A DNA stretch of 64,000 nucleotides from Shewanella sp. (GTDB lineage: Bacteria > Pseudomonadota > Gammaproteobacteria > Enterobacterales > Shewanellaceae), in the NCBI RefSeq assembly GCF_013214165.1, contig NZ_JABSSM010000001.1, positions 62,001-126,000 on the forward strand, read 5' to 3'. The notes beneath the pieces were generated by a model. That model was not told where the DNA came from. It did no database searches and saw nothing but the letters and a program-made list of their open reading frames with translations. The translations under genes were made by a program, and so were the position numbers. Shown piece after piece: positions 1-11,915 of the stretch. Position 1 is the stretch's first letter. The number at the start of each line of letters is the position of its first letter.

Positions 1-99
1 AAATATTAAACACTTGTTTAACATTTTAACGCCAAGCCAATGATGACAGCTTGATATTAACTTGTTGGCCGGATTTCACATTGTATATATGGTACGTCA

Positions 100-583
100 G
101 TGCAATCTAAGCAAGGAATAATACTCCAAGGTGTCCCCGATGTGACGACTATCGATACTGTGCCGGCTTATTCAGATGGCGATGAGATAGGCTTAGCATC
201 ATTAAGCGATGAGCAGCTGATGGACACGGCTAAGGGGTATCTGGATGTAAACTGTGCCCATTGTCATCGTCCAGAAGGCAATGCATCCAACACAGGCCTC
301 ACACTGGAATATTGGCGACCCTACGCTGACGGTCACGGCACCTGTAAATCTCCTGTCGCCTATGGCGGTGGAGAGCTCGGTTACGATATCGTGCCAACTG
401 CACCGATTTGAGAGCACAATAACTCAACCACCTCTTCACCATAATGCTGACGGAGATAAGCCAGTAAATTACGTAATTGGTAAGCTGGGTAGGACTGATC
501 TCCCACCATCATGTTCGGCTTATAATTGTGAGCCTGTTTCATCCAGCACCTACTTTCTTATTGTCTTGAGCTATTTTGTATAA
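100..583 (+). pseudogene. Remnant of a haem-motif (CAHCH) protein resembling the HNE_0200-type family, split over two frames
   Basis: ORF 100-411 contains LDVNCAHCHRPEGNASNTGLTLEYWRP, then changes frame; overlapping ORF 254-583 carries no recognisable continuation; no upstream coding domain. Confidence 0.5.
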
Positions 584-736
584 GAATTCACGTCTGTTGA
601 AAAGGTATTTTTGAGGGTTTCACTAAGATAGTAAGATTTAGTTTTACAATATTGTCCCGATTCAATGAACGATAGAGACAGCGAGTCTAACAAAATAGAT
701 ACTCCATTTATGGTATTACATGCTTGAAACACACTC

Positions 737-770
737 ATAAAAAATCCGAGAACTTGGCAGAACTCGGATT
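737..770 (-). terminator. Intrinsic terminator downstream of the TonB-dependent receptor
   Basis: Arms aatccgag/ctcggatt (743-750, 763-770), followed by a T-run on the minus strand. Confidence 0.7.
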
Positions 771-869
771 ATTCACTCATCAATATGATAATCAGATGTT
801 TATTTTCACACTAAGTTAATCAGAGCTAAGGTTTACGTAATTTGTCGCTCTTAATCAAGATATGGAAAA

Positions 870-3740
870 TTAAAATCTAACACTCGCTCTTACAAAGAAG
901 TAACGCCCAAGTACATCATACGTGTATGGATCAGTGTTTGAGTCATTATTACCTGAGTAATATGGAGGCTCTTCATCAAAGATGTTATTGACACCGCCAG
1001 ACAAACGGACTGTATTATTCACATCATAAGTTGCTGATAGGTCGTGATAAAAAATACTGTCTACGCTCGGCGCATAACACTCAGAAGGTGCATCTTTACA
1101 TGCAAATGAATCCATTCCATCGATATAACGAACTTCGTATGTTGCACTCCAGTTATCACCCGCTGCACTTAAGTTGAAGTTAGTCTTCAGCTTAGCGTAT
1201 GCACCTGCGCCACCAGTAATATAGCCACGGTAATCAACAGCTACACCATCTTGGTCAAATTCTTCATACTTATCTAAGATGGATGTATCTAGCCCCGCTT
1301 TCCAGTCTAAACCAAAACCTTCAAACGCATAGGCGACGTTGATGTCGTAACCCGCGGTATTGGTTTGGCCAATGTTTTGTAGACCATTATCAAACGAGAT
1401 ACGTCCAGTACCGTCTATTTCGATATTGGAAGATTGACATAGAGCTGTCTCTGTATTGATCTTAATACCATTTGCATCCAAACACTGGTTAGCAATGTAG
1501 TTTGAATCAACCGCAGTTATCGTATTGCTTATTTGTATATCAAAGTAATCGACAGTGAAAGATAGACCTTCAACAAAGCTTGGCGAATAGACTAAACCAA
1601 GCGTGGTGATATCTGCTTCTTCAGGCGTTAAGTTAGGGTTACCACCCACTGTCACCTGAGCTTGAGTCTGATCCGTCGCCGCATGTTTGATTTGATCAAA
1701 TGACGGTGACTTTCCACCGAATAGCTCGTTTACAGTCGGTGCTCGGAACGCTGTGGACATGCCACTACGAACCATTAGATCATCCGTCATGCGCCAAGTT
1801 AACCCCAGCTTCCAAGTATTATCAGAACCAAATGTACTGTAATCGAAGTAACGAATTGCAGCGCTCAAATCAACTTGCTGTGCAAGTGGTAAGTCGCTCA
1901 GCAATGGGATAGCCAATTCAGCATAGACTTCATTGACGTCAAATGAACCTGATGTCGATTCAACACGAGGGTCATTTGCCAGGCCTTGTGAAGTCAACGA
2001 GTCCGGTGTGTAATGTGCAGATTCTTTACGGTATTCATACCCAGCGGCAAAACCAACGATACCTGCAGGTAGCTCAAATATCTCACCAGAAAGCGTTGCG
2101 GCAGCTATGTCTAACTCACTCCCACCACTGTTAATTTCAGTATAAATATAAGGCGCAATACTCGCACCTTCCCAAGATGACTGTAGGAATGGATCGAAGT
2201 CTTTGGCTAATACGGCATCATCGATTGAGCCAAGGTTATGCAAGTTAGCGAGCGTATCGACAGAATCGTTCTTACCCTTATTGTATGATGCGTCCCATGT
2301 CCAACCATTGTCGAATTCACCTTCAAGGCCAACAACGAGGCGTACAGTGTCCACGACTTGTGCAAAATCACGAGTGCCGGACTCAACCACGCGGCGACCG
2401 TAATCTAATTTTTCACCTTCTTGCACTAGCCCTTTCAGCTCGTCAGTCATCCAAGATGAATCATACGCCCAGGCAGTGCTGTTCCAAATAGGCTGTGGAG
2501 CCATCTGCTGGCTAGACCAACGCTTAGAGTACATTGCTTCAGAGAAGAACATGATTGAATCTGACAGCTCATATGTGCCCGAAAAAGAGAGATTCAAACG
2601 CTCCATTGGTGTAGAAAGATAACTGTCTTTGGAATAGTTGTATTTATCTTCGTTAGTGAAATCATGGTATTCACCACCTCGTCCACTCAGATCTGGAACG
2701 CTTCTTTCACCAAAGGATGAATCAACACCTGAATCAAAATAAACTGAAGCTGTATCAGTGACTGCACTCCAGCTGCGGTAGTAAGCATCGTTACTCTCGC
2801 CTTTGGCATCTAACCACACACTACCATCATCATTTAATCGTTGAACATACTTACCATAATAGCCTGAATCCCCATTAGCAACGATTGAGTTACCATCTGC
2901 ATCGACACCACTTTTTGTCATCAGATGCTGTGAATCCCCCCAGATATGGCCACCTTGAGAATATGAACTACCACCACAATAGATATCACTGCCATCGGAG
3001 GTTTCAGTGATCGGACATTCTGAAAAACTGCGATCAGCCTGGCTGGCTTCTCCGCGCTTAGTATACTGCGCGTTGATAACGATATTGCCTTTATCGAAGG
3101 TATTGCCTATGGTGAAGTCGATACTGGTTTCGTCGGCATCACCTTGACCAGACATACCCGTTTGAACGTTCATTTCGAAGCCGTCGAAATCACGTTTCAG
3201 GATAATGTTTACCACACCGGCAATGGCATCGGTACCGTAAACAGCGGAAGCGCCGTCTTTCAGTACTTCGATCCGCTGGATCATAGACACTGGAATAGTG
3301 TTCAAATCCACCGATGCTGCGGCACCAGTACCAGAGGCTATCATGCGACGGCCGTTAACCAATACTAAGGTACGGTTTGAGCCTAAACCGCGTAAATTGA
3401 CTCGCGAATTACCACCTGAACCGTTGTTTACGGCAGCATTCGTCATAGCACCGCCTGAAGCAGTCATTTTCTGTAGCACACCATCTATTGACGTTGCACC
3501 TGATGCCATGATTGCTGAAGCATCAATAATAGTGACAGGACTAGATGTTTCCATATCTGCACGCTTAATACGCGAGCCAGTAACAGTGATTCGTTCTACT
3601 TTTGCACCATCATTTTGCTCTGCAGCAAACGCTAAACCAGAAAATGCAACACTTGTTGTTGCTGCGGCTAATAAGCCAACGCGGACTGCTTTGGCTGTTA
3701 AGGTCATTGAGTTCATATATTCTCCCTTATCACTAGACAT
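870..3740 (-). CDS. TonB-dependent receptor
   Basis: Signal peptide, plug domain (VERITVTGSRIKRADMETSSPVTII, LRGLGSNRTLVLVNGRR, GASAVYGTDAIAGVVNIIL), C-terminal aromatic ending VRF; actual start probably the internal MNSMTLTAKAV. Confidence 0.93.
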   Translation of the reverse strand: MSSDKGEYMNSMTLTAKAVRVGLLAAATTSVAFSGLAFAAEQNDGAKVERITVTGSRIKRADMETSSPVTIIDASAIMASGATSIDGVLQKMTASGGAMTNAAVNNGSGGNSRVNLRGLGSNRTLVLVNGRRMIASGTGAAASVDLNTIPVSMIQRIEVLKDGASAVYGTDAIAGVVNIILKRDFDGFEMNVQTGMSGQGDADETSIDFTIGNTFDKGNIVINAQYTKRGEASQADRSFSECPITETSDGSDIYCGGSSYSQGGHIWGDSQHLMTKSGVDADGNSIVANGDSGYYGKYVQRLNDDGSVWLDAKGESNDAYYRSWSAVTDTASVYFDSGVDSSFGERSVPDLSGRGGEYHDFTNEDKYNYSKDSYLSTPMERLNLSFSGTYELSDSIMFFSEAMYSKRWSSQQMAPQPIWNSTAWAYDSSWMTDELKGLVQEGEKLDYGRRVVESGTRDFAQVVDTVRLVVGLEGEFDNGWTWDASYNKGKNDSVDTLANLHNLGSIDDAVLAKDFDPFLQSSWEGASIAPYIYTEINSGGSELDIAAATLSGEIFELPAGIVGFAAGYEYRKESAHYTPDSLTSQGLANDPRVESTSGSFDVNEVYAELAIPLLSDLPLAQQVDLSAAIRYFDYSTFGSDNTWKLGLTWRMTDDLMVRSGMSTAFRAPTVNELFGGKSPSFDQIKHAATDQTQAQVTVGGNPNLTPEEADITTLGLVYSPSFVEGLSFTVDYFDIQISNTITAVDSNYIANQCLDANGIKINTETALCQSSNIEIDGTGRISFDNGLQNIGQTNTAGYDINVAYAFEGFGLDWKAGLDTSILDKYEEFDQDGVAVDYRGYITGGAGAYAKLKTNFNLSAAGDNWSATYEVRYIDGMDSFACKDAPSECYAPSVDSIFYHDLSATYDVNNTVRLSGGVNNIFDEEPPYYSGNNDSNTDPYTYDVLGRYFFVRASVRF

Positions 3741-3774
3741 TAATTAATCACTGAACGATTAACACTGCCGGTGT

Positions 3775-3793
3775 GATAATGATTATTGTTTTA
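3775..3793. promoter_or_regulatory. Possible Fur-box-like site upstream of the TonB-dependent receptor
   Basis: gataatgattattgtttta matches 15/19 positions of GATAATGATWATCATTATC by eye. Confidence 0.35.
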
Positions 3794-4507
3794 TTATTTT
3801 ATTGTTTTATTGTTTTGAATATTGCGAGGCTGTAAATAGACAGTTAACCCTACGCGGTGAATATTGTTAAAATACAGCACTTAAGTCAACAGCAGTTACA
3901 GCTAAACAACCTAATTGATAACAATTGATACATTTGCAAGAAGGTAATATATTTAAATAAAGCAGCGAAATAGAAATAAAACGCACAAGAACAAAAAGTT
4001 ATAAACAATAAATAATTACGTAACGATTGAGTAGTCTAGGTTGCAGGTGACAACACCAGCAAGATACAAGTTGAGATAATTGTTAATACCAGTTAGCTAC
4101 AGTTAACGAGTGCGTTTATTTAAAACTAATAAAACATAACAATAAACAAGCGAGGCAAAATTATAAACCGACTAAATATCAAATCTCGAAATATAGCCTC
4201 GACTAATAGCCTATGTTCGAGATAAAAACCCAAAATATCACGCTATGACATACGAACCACAAAATTTACATTTATCAAGCAATCAGGTGCCGAGCGAGTT
4301 AACTTATCAGGCTGATAACGCTAAAAATACAAGATTGGCTTGATTTAAAAATCAAAACATTAACAAGTTGTCAGGGTGTTTAACTCGAAAGAAAAGGAAA
4401 GCGACATACTCATGCTACATTGATCGATATGAGGACGCGCTCGATAAGCAAGGAATTGACCGTTACCGAGACGAGAGACGAGTAAACATTCAAAATACGG
4501 ACAACAA

Positions 4508-4531
4508 AAAAGGAGCCATCAGGCTCCTTTT
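4508..4531 (-). terminator. Intrinsic terminator of ndk
   Basis: AAAAGGAGCC-atca-GGCTCCTTTT just after the ndk stop. Confidence 0.85.
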
Positions 4532-4551
4532 CAACTTTACTTAGCATCAAA

Positions 4552-4983
4552 TTAACGAGTGCGTGGGCAAAGCTCTTCTGTGCTGAAGAAGTAAGCCACT
4601 TCACGCTCGGCAGAAGCAACAGAATCAGAACCGTGAGCCGCGTTCTCATCGATGCTTTCTGCGAAATCGGCACGAATAGTACCAGGGGCTGCGTCAGCTG
4701 GGTTTGTAGCACCTAAGATGTCACGGTGAGCCAGAACTGCATTTTCGCCTTCAAGAGCCTGAACCATGATAGGGCCAGATGTCATGAATGCAACTAGCGC
4801 ACCGAAGAAAGGACGCTCGCTGTGCTCGGCGTAGAAGCCTTCAGCTTGCTCTTTGCTTAGGTGAACCATTTTAGAAGCGATGATTTTCAGGCCAGCAGTT
4901 TCAAAACGGTTGTAGATAGCGCCAATGTTATTTTTTGCAACAGCATCGGGCTTAATGATAGAAAAAGTACGTTCGATAGCCAT
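4552..4983 (-). CDS. ndk: Nucleoside diphosphate kinase
   Basis: [28 protein letters not shown] and NAAHGSDS active-site motif. Confidence 0.97.
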   Translation of the reverse strand: MAIERTFSIIKPDAVAKNNIGAIYNRFETAGLKIIASKMVHLSKEQAEGFYAEHSERPFFGALVAFMTSGPIMVQALEGENAVLAHRDILGATNPADAAPGTIRADFAESIDENAAHGSDSVASAEREVAYFFSTEELCPRTR

Positions 4984-5179
4984 GAGAAGCTTCCTTCATA
5001 ATAAACAGGTTTTAATTTTCGCGCGGATTATACGAAATTTGACACCAAAAACCTACCTTTATACCTAGATGAATAGGATATTGGGTTAACTTTGTCTGGC
5101 TTCTGCACGAACCAGAGCTAAACGTCGGCCTAATAAGCCCGAACACACTCTAAGGTTTACGGTAGTAGATTGACTGAGC

Positions 5180-5395
5180 TCACTGCTCGGCTATCCAACA
5201 GGCTTGAACGGCTTCCAATATGCGCTCATTACAGTGTTCAGGATCATCATCGAATGAGTCCAGCGCTAAGATCCATTCACGCAAATCGGTGAATCTGATC
5301 GTTTCAGGATCGGTTTGAGGATACATTTCCAACAGGTCTAAGGCAATATCGAGTGAATCTAGCCACTTTAACGGCATATCTAGCCCCTTGAGCAT
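5180..5395 (-). CDS. iscX: Fe-S assembly protein IscX
   Basis: WLDSLDIALDLLEMYPQTDPETIRFTDLREWILAL; position at the end of the isc cluster. Confidence 0.93.
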   Translation of the reverse strand: MLKGLDMPLKWLDSLDIALDLLEMYPQTDPETIRFTDLREWILALDSFDDDPEHCNERILEAVQACWIAEQ

Positions 5396-5440
5396 ATTTG
5401 TTTATGACTAGAGTATAGCTGGCATCACATCCCATAAAAA

Positions 5441-5463
5441 AAGCCAGTCTGAGAGACTGGCTT
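5441..5463 (-). terminator. Hairpin terminator between fdx and iscX
   Basis: AAGCCAGTCT-gag-AGACTGGCTT followed by a T-run on the minus strand. Confidence 0.75.
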
Positions 5464-5512
5464 AACTATTTTCGACTCACTATCTTCAAATCGACACGAG
5501 TTACGATTAAGA

Positions 5513-5851
5513 CTAGTTAGCCTCGCTCACCATATTAACTGTGTACTTAGGAATATCGACAATGAGATCACAATCAGGCACTTTGGTCTGGCAGGATAAA
5601 CGGCTCTCGGGCTCGAGTCCCCACGCCTTATCTAACATGTCATCTTCGAGCTCATCGCTTTGTGCTAACACATCGAACCCTTCACGAACGATCACATGAC
5701 AGGTTGTGCATGCACACACTTTCTCACAGGCATGTTCGATATTAATGCCATTCTTCAAGGCAACGTTAAGAATGGTTTCACCAACGTTGGCTTCGACGAC
5801 TGCACCATCTGGACACAGCTCTTCATGGGGTAGAAATACAATTTGTGGCAT
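5513..5851 (-). CDS. fdx: 2Fe-2S ferredoxin, ISC type
   Basis: CEKVCACTTCHVIVREG cluster-binding motif, isc gene order. Confidence 0.96.
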   Translation of the reverse strand: MPQIVFLPHEELCPDGAVVEANVGETILNVALKNGINIEHACEKVCACTTCHVIVREGFDVLAQSDELEDDMLDKAWGLEPESRLSCQTKVPDCDLIVDIPKYTVNMVSEAN

Positions 5852-5906
5852 CTTTTTTACCTATTGATTACCAATTAATCTATTGATGATTGTGATTGAT
5901 GATTGA

Positions 5907-7769
5907 TCAAATACTGTCAACCGACTGGCCTGTAAGTGCCAAACGGATAGAGTTATCCATACGCTTAGATGCAAAATTTTGCGTGCAAGCATCTAATGTC
6001 TCGATGGCTTTTTCAATGGCATCGGTATTATCCAGCGCAGCAACCTGAGCGAGCTCAGCCATACTCTTCTCGATAGTGACACGTTCACCTGCAGATAACA
6101 GATCAGCGTCTTTTGTTAACGCGGCTGTCAGGGTCTCTAACACCCGAGCCGCTTCTACTTGCTGCTCTGCCAACATGCGTCTGGTGATATCTTCCTTAGC
6201 ATTGGCCATGGAATCTTTGAGCATGGTACCAATCTCCACATCGGTTAGCCCGAATGAAGGTTTCACCTGAATACTGGATTTGACTCCGGTAGACTTTTCC
6301 ATCGCTGTGACGCTGAGTAAGCCATCGGCATCGACCTGAAACGTGACTCGAATATGAGCGGCACCAGCAGCCATTGGCGGTATGCCTTTCAAGGTGAACC
6401 TTGCTAGAGAGCGGCAGTCACCCACCAGCTCGCGTTCGCCTTGGACCACATGGAACGCCATCGCTGTCTGACCATCTTTAAACGTGGTAAATTCTTGCGC
6501 CTTGGCGACCGGAATGGTGGTGTTACGTGATACCACCTTCTCCACCAGTTCTCCCATGGTCTCAATTCCCAGAGACAGGGGTAACACATCCAACAACAGG
6601 AGATCGGACTCAGGTTTATTACCGACCAATATATCCGCTTGAATAGCAGCGCCTATGGCAACGACTCTGTCAGGGTCTATGGATGTCAGCGGCGCCCGAC
6701 CAAAAAAGTCGGCGACGAGTTCTCTGACCATAGGCACCCGAGTCGAGCCTCCCACCATGGCAATTTCAAGCACTTCATCGGTTTTAATGCCAGCGTCACG
6801 CAAAGAGCGACGACAGCTGCTGATGGTTTTCTTCACCAGTTTACCGATTAATGACTCAAATAAGGCTCTGGTAACCTGGTGCTGTAATTGGCTACCATCC
6901 GCTAACGTCAATGAAGCCATAACCTCAGTATCTTGGGTCAACTGCTCCTTGATGCGTCTGGCCTCGATAAGCAGTTGTCTGCTGATCGTTGCCGAAGGAG
7001 TCACCAGCTGCCATTCATTTAATAAATAGTGATGCAAGAGATGATCGAAGTCATCTCCACCAAGCGCCGAGTCACCTCCGGTGGCCAACACCTCAAACAC
7101 GCCTTTATTGAGGCGTAATATGGAGATGTCAAAGGTACCACCACCCAGATCATAGACGGCAATCACGCCTTCCTGACCCGAATCCAAGCCATAGGCTATC
7201 GCAGCAGCCGTTGGCTCATTCAATAAACGTAAGACCTTGACTCCCAAAAGGGCTGCGGCGTCTTTGGTTCCCTGGCGTTGAGCATCATCGAAATAGGCAG
7301 GTACTGTGATCACTACCCCTTCGAGATCGCCACCTAAGGTCTTCTCTGCCCGCGAAATCAGCGGCTTTAAAATTTCGGCCGAAATTTGCACCGGGTTCAC
7401 CTGACCTTGCTTAGTCACAAACAGAGGAAGGCCATTTTCACTGGCTTCGAATCGATAAGGAAGATCTTGGCTACCTGACTGAATGTCACTGAGGCTGCGA
7501 CCCATAAAACGTTTAACAGAGATGATGGTGTTTTGCGGGTCTTGTGCCGAATATGATTCGGCTTCGGCGCCGACTTGGATGGCATCGTCCGTATAACGTA
7601 CAATCGAAGGCAACGAGTGTCTGGATTGCTCATCGGCCAAGGTGTTAGCAACGCCGCTACGAACCGTAGCCACTAACGAATTTGTAGTACCTAGGTCAAT
7701 GCCAACAGCCAACCTATGTTGATGTGGTGCTGTGCTCTGTCCAGGCTCTGCGATCTGCAAAAGGGCCAT
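5907..7769 (-). CDS. hscA: Fe-S protein assembly chaperone HscA
   Basis: Hsp70 motifs [41 protein letters not shown]; next to hscB. Confidence 0.97.
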   Translation of the reverse strand: MALLQIAEPGQSTAPHQHRLAVGIDLGTTNSLVATVRSGVANTLADEQSRHSLPSIVRYTDDAIQVGAEAESYSAQDPQNTIISVKRFMGRSLSDIQSGSQDLPYRFEASENGLPLFVTKQGQVNPVQISAEILKPLISRAEKTLGGDLEGVVITVPAYFDDAQRQGTKDAAALLGVKVLRLLNEPTAAAIAYGLDSGQEGVIAVYDLGGGTFDISILRLNKGVFEVLATGGDSALGGDDFDHLLHHYLLNEWQLVTPSATISRQLLIEARRIKEQLTQDTEVMASLTLADGSQLQHQVTRALFESLIGKLVKKTISSCRRSLRDAGIKTDEVLEIAMVGGSTRVPMVRELVADFFGRAPLTSIDPDRVVAIGAAIQADILVGNKPESDLLLLDVLPLSLGIETMGELVEKVVSRNTTIPVAKAQEFTTFKDGQTAMAFHVVQGERELVGDCRSLARFTLKGIPPMAAGAAHIRVTFQVDADGLLSVTAMEKSTGVKSSIQVKPSFGLTDVEIGTMLKDSMANAKEDITRRMLAEQQVEAARVLETLTAALTKDADLLSAGERVTIEKSMAELAQVAALDNTDAIEKAIETLDACTQNFASKRMDNSIRLALTGQSVDSI

Positions 7770-7833
7770 AAAATTCCAACCTAAATATTAGCCATTGAGA
7801 AAGGATAGCTAATCAAAAAAAGAGTAAAAACGA

Positions 7834-8358
7834 CTAGTCAAACTGTGCATCTTCGATGCGTTCCAGCTCGATTTGTAATTTTGCCATAAATTTCAATTTA
7901 CGGATAAGGTCTGCTGCGGATGCGAGATCCGACTCAGAATGGCTGAGTAACAAGCCAGCTAAGTCCTGACTGATGCAGTTGCTATACTCATTAAAACAAG
8001 CATATAACTCGGCTATCATAGCATCGGGATCTTCACTGTGAGCAATATCTTCTAACGACTCACGCCATTCCATCTGCTGCATCAGAAATTGCGTATCTTT
8101 CACCGTGGTCGACTCATGGCTAAGATCTATGCCTGCAAGCGCCAGGATATGTTCGGCTCTCGACAGGGGATTTTTCAATGTCGAGAAGCCATCATTAACC
8201 TGAGCGGTTCGTTGCACGGCGATACGTTTATCTTGTTCACTGCAATGAGCAAACTTATCGGGATGAACCGCCCGTTGCAGTTCGTGATAACGTTCTGCAA
8301 GTAGGGCGGTGTCAATGTCGTAGGAGGGCGTGAGACTAAACAACTCAAAATAGTTCAT
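7834..8358 (-). CDS. hscB: Co-chaperone HscB
   Basis: J-domain with HPDKF; isc order. Confidence 0.95.
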   Translation of the reverse strand: MNYFELFSLTPSYDIDTALLAERYHELQRAVHPDKFAHCSEQDKRIAVQRTAQVNDGFSTLKNPLSRAEHILALAGIDLSHESTTVKDTQFLMQQMEWRESLEDIAHSEDPDAMIAELYACFNEYSNCISQDLAGLLLSHSESDLASAADLIRKLKFMAKLQIELERIEDAQFD

Positions 8359-8378
8359 GGTTTAATTCTTTCGGCTAG

Positions 8379-8702
8379 TTAGACTGTGAAGCTTTCGCCA
8401 CAACCACACTCGCCTTTTGCATTAGGGTTATTAAACTGAAAACCTTCATTGAGCCCTTCTTTAACGAAGTCCAGCTCAATGCCCTGAAGATAGATGAAGC
8501 TTTTCGCATCGATAATGATGTTAACATCTGCGACCTCGTAGACTTCATCATCGTCATTCAATGCATCGACAAACTCGATGACATAAACCATGCCTGAACA
8601 TCCGGAGGTCTTAAGCCCCAGACGTAAACCAATCCCCTTACCGCGGTTAGACAGAAAGCTTTTAACGCGATCTGCGGCGGCCGGAGTCATTGAAATAGCC
8701 AT
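8379..8702 (-). CDS. iscA: Iron-sulfur assembly protein IscA
   Basis: [13 protein letters not shown] ... CGCGESF. Confidence 0.97.
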   Translation of the reverse strand: MAISMTPAAADRVKSFLSNRGKGIGLRLGLKTSGCSGMVYVIEFVDALNDDDEVYEVADVNIIIDAKSFIYLQGIELDFVKEGLNEGFQFNNPNAKGECGCGESFTV

Positions 8703-8716
8703 CTTAACTCCGGAAA

Positions 8717-9100
8717 TTACTTAGCTTGCTTTGACTTATAATCTTCAATTGCGGCTTTAATGGCATCTTCAGCCAAGATAGAGCAATGAATTTTCACTGG
8801 AGGCAATGCAAGCTCTTCAGCAATATCTGTGTTCTTAATCGCAGCAGCTTCTTCGATAGACTTGCCTTTAACCCACTCGGTGATCAGTGAGCTCGATGCG
8901 ATGGCACTGCCACAACCATAAGTCTTAAACTTGGCATCTTGAATCATGCCCTTGTCATCGATTTTAAGTTGTAACTTCATCACATCACCACAGGCCGGTG
9001 CGCCGACCATGCCGGTCACAACTGAGGGATCGTTTTTATCGAAAGACCCTACATTACGTGGGTTTTCATAATGGTCGATTACTTTTTCACTATAAGCCAT
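8717..9100 (-). CDS. iscU: Fe-S scaffold IscU
   Basis: [52 protein letters not shown]. Confidence 0.98.
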   Translation of the reverse strand: MAYSEKVIDHYENPRNVGSFDKNDPSVVTGMVGAPACGDVMKLQLKIDDKGMIQDAKFKTYGCGSAIASSSLITEWVKGKSIEEAAAIKNTDIAEELALPPVKIHCSILAEDAIKAAIEDYKSKQAK

Positions 9101-9137
9101 GATACTACTCCAAAATATTTATTCGTTAATATGCGAC

Positions 9138-10352
9138 TTAGTGGTGGGCCCACTCAACCGTGCTCAAATCAATACCATCTTTGAACATCTCCCAAAGTGG
9201 AGACATCTCCCTCAAGTCATCGATAGACTTATTAATAGTTTCGATAGCATGATCTATCTCTTCTTCGGTGGTAAAACGACCGATTGAGAAACGGATCGAG
9301 CTATGTGCCATCTCATCATTCAAGCCAAGCGCACGTAAAACATAGCTTGGTTCCAGACTGGCTGAGGTACAGGCTGAACCCGATGATACGGCAAGATCTT
9401 TCAATGCCATCATCAAGGACTCACCCTCAACGAAGTTAAAGCTCACATTGAGGCTACCGCAATAACCTTGTGCTTTATCGCCATTGATGTAGGTCTCTTC
9501 GATATGCTTGACGCCATCCCACAATCTGTCACGTAATGTTCTGATACGGGCATTGTCTGATGCCATATCGGCTTTAGCCACAGCGGCTGCCTCGCCCATA
9601 CCCACTATTTGATGGGTCGCCAATGTACCACTGCGCATTCCACGCTCGTGCCCACCACCGTGCATTGTCGCTTCGAGGCGAATACGCGGCTTACGGCGCA
9701 CATACAAGGCACCGATACCCTTAGGCCCGTACATCTTATGAGCCGAGATTGACATCAAATCAACCTTAGTTTTCTGCATATCTATAGGTAACTTGCCCGC
9801 ACTCTGGGCTGCATCGACATGAAAAACTATCTTCTTGCTACGACAAAGTTCACCTATGGCATCGATATCCTGAATAACACCAATTTCATTGTTAACCTGC
9901 ATGATGCTGACAAGAATGGTATCGTCGCGCATAGCCGCTTCAATTCGATCAAGAGGTAGGAATCCGTTTGACTCAGGCTCAAGATAAGTGACTTCAAAAC
10001 CTTCACGTTCTAACTGACGACAAGTATCCAATACCGCTTTATGCTCTGTCTTACTGGTGATAATGTGCTTACCTTTCTTATGATAGAAATGAGCAACTCC
10101 TTTTATGGCCAGATTGTCTGACTCAGTGGCACCCGAGGTAAATACAATTTCACGCGGATCGGCATTGATCAAATCAGCGACCTGATTTCGAGCGATATCA
10201 ACCGACTCTTCAGCCTGCCAGCCATAGCGATGGGAGCGAGACGCAGGATTACCAAAATTACCGTCCATAGTCAGGCACTGCATCATTTTCTCTGCAACAC
10301 GTGGATCAACCGGCGTTGTCGCAGCATAATCTAGATAAATAGGAAGCTTCAT
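9138..10352 (-). CDS. iscS: Cysteine desulfurase IscS
   Basis: [58 protein letters not shown]; start set to the internal Met rather than the ORF-track start. Confidence 0.97.
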   Translation of the reverse strand: MKLPIYLDYAATTPVDPRVAEKMMQCLTMDGNFGNPASRSHRYGWQAEESVDIARNQVADLINADPREIVFTSGATESDNLAIKGVAHFYHKKGKHIITSKTEHKAVLDTCRQLEREGFEVTYLEPESNGFLPLDRIEAAMRDDTILVSIMQVNNEIGVIQDIDAIGELCRSKKIVFHVDAAQSAGKLPIDMQKTKVDLMSISAHKMYGPKGIGALYVRRKPRIRLEATMHGGGHERGMRSGTLATHQIVGMGEAAAVAKADMASDNARIRTLRDRLWDGVKHIEETYINGDKAQGYCGSLNVSFNFVEGESLMMALKDLAVSSGSACTSASLEPSYVLRALGLNDEMAHSSIRFSIGRFTTEEEIDHAIETINKSIDDLREMSPLWEMFKDGIDLSTVEWAHH

Positions 10353-10427
10353 CACACACTCCGTACAGCGTAGCCTCAGAGAGGCAAAACAGATGTACAA
10401 AAAATAATATAAAAATACAAAGTTAAC

Positions 10428-10889
10428 TTATAACGTTACTCTTTGTTCCTGTTGCATTGCGTCTTGCTTCACTGAAATAAATTGAACGTCTCGTTTATTC
10501 ATTAAGCCAGCAAGGCTGATCCCATTTAAGAAATCTGAAATTTGTTTGCTCAAGTCACCCCACAGGGAATGCGTGAGGCAACGGGTGCCATTCTGACAAG
10601 CCCCCTGGCCTTTGCACCTGGTTGCATCGACTGACTCGTCGACGGCGCGAACGACCATACCAACTGAGATATCGACAGCATCGGCACCTAAACGGTAGCC
10701 ACCGCCGGGTCCTCTGACACTTGAAACCAGTCCATGTCTTCTGAGTTTTGCGAAAAGTTGTTCGAGGTAAGAAAGAGATATCCCTTGACGCTCAGAAATA
10801 TCGGCTAAAGGTACAGGCCCTGATGTAGAATGCATAGCAACATCTAACATAGCAGTAACTGCATACCTGCCTTTCGAGGTAAGTTTCAT
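10428..10889 (-). CDS. iscR: Fe-S cluster-responsive regulator IscR
   Basis: [20 protein letters not shown], Rrf2 HTH, Cys ligand region [13 protein letters not shown]. Confidence 0.96.
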   Translation of the reverse strand: MKLTSKGRYAVTAMLDVAMHSTSGPVPLADISERQGISLSYLEQLFAKLRRHGLVSSVRGPGGGYRLGADAVDISVGMVVRAVDESVDATRCKGQGACQNGTRCLTHSLWGDLSKQISDFLNGISLAGLMNKRDVQFISVKQDAMQQEQRVTL

Positions 10890-10929
10890 AGCGACAATGG
10901 CTCCCAATAATGCATAAGGGAATTCAAAC

Positions 10930-10954
10930 ATACCCGAGTAATTTAGTCAAGTAT
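10930..10954 (-). promoter_or_regulatory. IscR type 1 binding site (proximal)
   Basis: ATACCCGAGTAATTTAGTCAAGTAT matches ATASYYGACTRWWWYAGTCRRSTAT at 24/25 positions by eye. Confidence 0.8.
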
Positions 10955-10979
10955 TAAACCTAGTAAAACAGTCAAGTAT
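10955..10979 (-). promoter_or_regulatory. Second, weaker IscR type 1-like site in tandem
   Basis: TAAACCTAGTAAAACAGTCAAGTAT; right half matches the consensus, left half is divergent. Confidence 0.55.
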
Positions 10980-11082
10980 TATGAATTTATAGCTCATATA
11001 TAACACCGTCCATTTGACTGGGGTATTTAACCCGTTTGCGTCTCAATATTCAATCAATGATTTGGGTTTCTGTTACTGAGAA

Positions 11083-11904
11083 TCAGATAATGGGATCAAA
11101 CTCATTAATTGCCTTCTCGCGTTGCTTTGCCGCAGCCAACTCAGCATCGCTAAAATCTTCGACGTCAAGTTCTGGTAGTTTATCGGTACAAACACTCCCG
11201 CCCATGGTTTGAATCGCTTGACAGACTTCCTGGACTTTTGAGTCCATCAGATGCATATGGTCTAGCATCTGGCCGATGGCATTAGCGACTGGATCTGGGT
11301 TATCAGGAGACACGGCATAAGCATCGAAGCCATACTTCTTGGCTATCTCGCTGCGTCTTTTATGCTGTGCTTTATGACCAGCATTTGGCGTTGCAACGAT
11401 ACGCCCTGGTATGCCTACGACAGTGGTATCTTTAGGCACATCTTTCACCACCACAGAATTAGACCCCACACGCGCACCATCATTGATGGTGATTGGCCCC
11501 AACACCTGGGCACCGGCACCAATCACCACATTATTGCCCAGCGTAGGATGACGCTTACCCGCTTGCCACGTGGTGCCGCCTAGTGTCACCCCATGATATA
11601 GAGTGCAATCATCACCAATCTCAGCGGTTTCGCCGATCACCACGCCCATGCCGTGATCGATAAAGAATCGATCACCTAGGGTGGCGCCCGGATGTATTTC
11701 CACACCGGTTAACCAGCGGGAAAAAGTAGATAAACAACGTGAGACCAGGCGCCATTTTCGTTGCCAAAGTTTGTGACTTACCCTATGGATCCAAATCGCC
11801 TGCATCCCTGGGTAGTTCAATAATATCTCCAAGGTGCCGTGAGCCGCAGGATCGCGATGATAGATAGCGTTAATATCATCTTTTAATCGAGCAATGACTC
11901 CCAT
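11083..11904 (-). CDS. cysE: Serine O-acetyltransferase
   Basis: Hexapeptide repeats ([38 protein letters not shown]). Confidence 0.95.
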   Translation of the reverse strand: MGVIARLKDDINAIYHRDPAAHGTLEILLNYPGMQAIWIHRVSHKLWQRKWRLVSRCLSTFSRWLTGVEIHPGATLGDRFFIDHGMGVVIGETAEIGDDCTLYHGVTLGGTTWQAGKRHPTLGNNVVIGAGAQVLGPITINDGARVGSNSVVVKDVPKDTTVVGIPGRIVATPNAGHKAQHKRRSEIAKKYGFDAYAVSPDNPDPVANAIGQMLDHMHLMDSKVQEVCQAIQTMGGSVCTDKLPELDVEDFSDAELAAAKQREKAINEFDPII

Positions 11905-11915
11905 GGTTCTATTCC

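Noticed and set aside
3298-3747. 149-aa plus-strand ORF
   Set aside because: Antisense to the TonB-dependent receptor N-terminus; shadow ORF.
4410-4712. 100-aa minus-strand ORF
   Set aside because: Overlaps the ndk 3' end and terminator in another frame; ndk is certain.
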